From contig JALOMY010000138.1 of the NCBI GenBank assembly GCA_025455225.1, forward strand, positions 1 through 7,498: a DNA stretch of 7,498 bases. The letters run 5' to 3'. This DNA comes from Cyclobacteriaceae bacterium. Its GTDB lineage: Bacteria > Bacteroidota > Bacteroidia > Cytophagales > Cyclobacteriaceae. A model generated the notes under the pieces. The model had not been told where the DNA came from. It did not search any database and saw only the letters and a program-made list of their open reading frames with translations. Within the stretch, counting starts at the first letter, position 1; each line of letters opens with the position of its first letter. Both the position numbers and the translations under genes were made by a program. Below, in pieces: positions 6,171-7,498 of this stretch.

Positions 6171-6676
6171 GTTCTCCTCCGTGGAAAGATGAATTCAATT
6201 AACAATAAAGCAATCAGGGTGAATGCCGCGCTCGCCAACACTTTAACTAAGGTATACCAAAAATAATCAAACCCGCCAGCTTCAACATAAAACAAAATCA
6301 AATGATGAACTAAAATCAATGGAACGCTGAATGTAAGATACCACTGGAAACCATATGAAAGGCCAGGAACTGAATTGGAATCATAGCCTCCTTGCGGTGT
6401 AAGCAGCGTGAGCCAGTGGTTGCGCGCATACCCGATCAGCACGGATGCCAGGGCATGAAGGCCGAGGCTGTCGTAAAAAATATCAACCAGAATGCCTAAC
6501 AAGAAACTGATCAGAATCAACCACATCCTGCTGAATTCTACCGGTACCCGGAACAAAAATCCTATGTATAAAAAACAAAAGGCTGTATGAAACAGAACGG
6601 CATTCTTTAGAAAGATGACCTGAAGGAACAGGTAAAGGAAAAATGATATGATCAGAAATATTCCAAACCGGTTCAT
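6167..6676 (-). CDS. mreD: Rod shape-determining membrane protein MreD
   Basis: Integral inner-membrane protein of 169 residues (E. coli MreD has 162) that belongs to the elongasome with MreC, PBP2 and RodA. Nearly the whole chain is hydrophobic, with about five to six membrane segments, for example near 5-24, 30-45, 50-66, 72-86, 113-131 and 140-163. The family signature is visible as G61-I-L-V-D-I-F-Y-D-S-L-G-L-H-A75. The chain ends with a basic tail (PRRRT). The ATG at 6676 overlaps the mreC stop as ATGA and has only a weak purine stretch upstream, so translation probably depends on coupling to mreC. Its own TGA overlaps the mrdA start in the same way. MreD is poorly conserved in sequence, and position in the operon adds much to this call. 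Confidence 0.93.
   Translation of the reverse strand: MNRFGIFLIISFFLYLFLQVIFLKNAVLFHTAFCFLYIGFLFRVPVEFSRMWLILISFLLGILVDIFYDSLGLHALASVLIGYARNHWLTLLTPQGGYDSNSVPGLSYGFQWYLTFSVPLILVHHLILFYVEAGGFDYFWYTLVKVLASAAFTLIALLLIEFIFPRRRT
6176..6180 (-). promoter_or_regulatory. Shine-Dalgarno site of mrdA within the end of mreD
   Basis: GGAGG on the minus strand lies 5 bases before the ATG at 6170-6168 and is formed by the arginine codons at the MreD C-terminus. With the ATGA stop/start overlap it decides the mrdA start. Confidence 0.65.
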
Positions 6677-7498
6677 CGCTTCATATCGGGTATGTGCTGT
6701 TCAAGTGAATCAAGCTCGTGCAGCAGGTTGCTTTTAATCACGGTAACATACGAGAGTTTACCGAAATCCTGAGCGAGCTTTACTTTCAAATCGTAGAAAG
6801 GCTCCTCTTCGTGCAGTTCAATTTTTTCAATGGTGCCTACCAGAATTCCTTCCGGGAAAACTCCGCTGTAGCCGGAAGTTATAATGGTATCTCCCACCAA
6901 TGGGGTGACATGCCGCGGGATATATTCAAAATTAATCAGCTGCGGATTACTGCCATCCCATTGAACAGTTCCGAAATGGCCGGTACGCTTCAACACTCCT
7001 GATACACGAAGATTGATGTTTAAAAGCGATGTTACCACGCTAAAATGACGAGACGTCATTTTCACTTTACCAACAGCACCATCGGAGCTAATTACAGCCA
7101 TACCCGACTGTATGCCTTCATCATATCCCTTGTTTATTGTAATGAAGTTGGTAAACCGGTCAGTCGAATTGTTAACCACTTTGGCACTGATAAAATCAAA
7201 CCGGTTAATCATGGCCGAATCAACCGCCAGGCTATCTGAGCCTATGCTTTGAATTCGTTGCTCAAGCTGTTTTCGCAGTCGAACATTTTCTTCAACCAGG
7301 GTTGTGTTTACATCGCGAAGAAGAAAATAATCACGGGTGTTTTGTGAAAATGTGTTGATGTTACCAACCAGGCTGTTGGATGAATTAAAAAACTGGGCTC
7401 CCTGGTACTGATTATTTTCTACAATCAGCCAGACGCAAATCAATTCAAACAATAAAAAGGTAAAGAAGTCGCGGTGCTGATAAATAAATAGAAATATC
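6673..7498 (-). CDS. mreC: Rod shape-determining protein MreC (first few codons outside window)
   Basis: Bitopic inner-membrane protein whose periplasmic part scaffolds PBP2/RodA and couples them to MreB. The visible part is 274 residues, and the frame stays open to the right edge. A TTG at 7452 could serve as a start, but I reject it: the codons upstream (reading IFLFIYQHRDFFTFL) extend the membrane helix and match the expected N-terminus, so the true ATG probably lies a few codons beyond 7498. Within the visible residues a membrane helix spans about 11-27. It is followed by the NNQYQGAQFFNSSN stretch at 28-41, a coiled coil with EEN(V)RLRKQLEQ at about 55-85, and the two-lobed beta-barrel MreC domain at about 100-258. 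That domain includes INKGYDEGIQSGMAV at 121-135, a VGDTIITSGYSGVFPEGI stretch at 201-218 and VGTIEKIE from 220. The stop TGA overlaps the mreD ATG by 4 bases. mreB is expected immediately upstream, outside the window. Confidence 0.95.
   Translation of the reverse strand, partial: IFLFIYQHRDFFTFLLFELICVWLIVENNQYQGAQFFNSSNSLVGNINTFSQNTRDYFLLRDVNTTLVEENVRLRKQLEQRIQSIGSDSLAVDSAMINRFDFISAKVVNNSTDRFTNFITINKGYDEGIQSGMAVISSDGAVGKVKMTSRHFSVVTSLLNINLRVSGVLKRTGHFGTVQWDGSNPQLINFEYIPRHVTPLVGDTIITSGYSGVFPEGILVGTIEKIELHEEEPFYDLKVKLAQDFGKLSYVTVIKSNLLHELDSLEQHIPDMKR

Noticed and set aside
7450..7452. TTG at 7452 as the start of mreC
   Set aside because: The frame continues openly upstream to the window edge and encodes the front half of the membrane anchor, so starting at this TTG would cut the helix.
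1..7498. Defence system, prophage, insertion sequence, CRISPR array, tRNA or riboswitch
   Set aside because: Every stretch except five short spacers or overlaps is accounted for by housekeeping-type genes. I saw no spaced direct repeats, terminal inverted repeats, transposase or integrase motifs, or cloverleaf-like sequence.

Overview
This is an ordinary, gene-dense piece of core chromosome from a member of the Bacteroidota, most likely of the Cytophagales type. The evidence is the gene content: an N-terminal portion that looks like PorZ of the type IX secretion system (found only in this phylum), a thymidine kinase with the Bacteroidota form of the C-terminal loop, and a RodA of 424 residues. 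The placement below phylum is an impression, not a demonstration. I see no mobile element, RNA gene, CRISPR array, phage gene or attachment site.

Layout, left to right. Positions 1-1006 (minus strand) hold the first 335 codons of a porZ-like gene that runs off the left edge. It overlaps by 4 bases the end of a thymidine kinase gene (tdk, 1003-1605), which is preceded by a [2Fe-2S] ferredoxin gene (1650-2000). These three are transcribed leftward in the order ferredoxin, tdk, porZ and are probably one unit. A 46-base divergent spacer (2001-2046) with a perfect 10-base palindrome separates them from a single rightward gene (2047-3009) encoding a 320-residue protein of unknown function. That gene converges, across a 43-base spacer without a recognisable terminator, on the end of a leftward cell-shape operon: mreC (7498-6673, its first few codons outside the window), mreD (6676-6167), mrdA/PBP2 (6170-4329) and rodA (4327-3053).

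How the genes work together. MreC, MreD, PBP2 and RodA are the membrane and periplasmic part of the elongasome. RodA polymerises glycan strands, PBP2 crosslinks them and activates RodA, and MreC/MreD tie the pair to MreB. mreB is expected just beyond the right edge. The junctions in this operon are a 4-base overlap, a 4-base overlap and a 1-base gap, so translation is probably coupled. The left unit mixes nucleotide salvage (tdk), electron transfer (ferredoxin) and a cell-surface secretion component (PorZ). I see no common pathway and read it as co-transcription of housekeeping genes.

No new system is evident. The points most worth a second look are the uncharacterised 320-residue protein, the thymidine kinase that has lost three of four zinc cysteines, a Cys/His cluster beside the PBP2 active site, about 50 extra residues in RodA, and the tight tdk-porZ coupling. 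There is no stretch over 300 bases without a gene.
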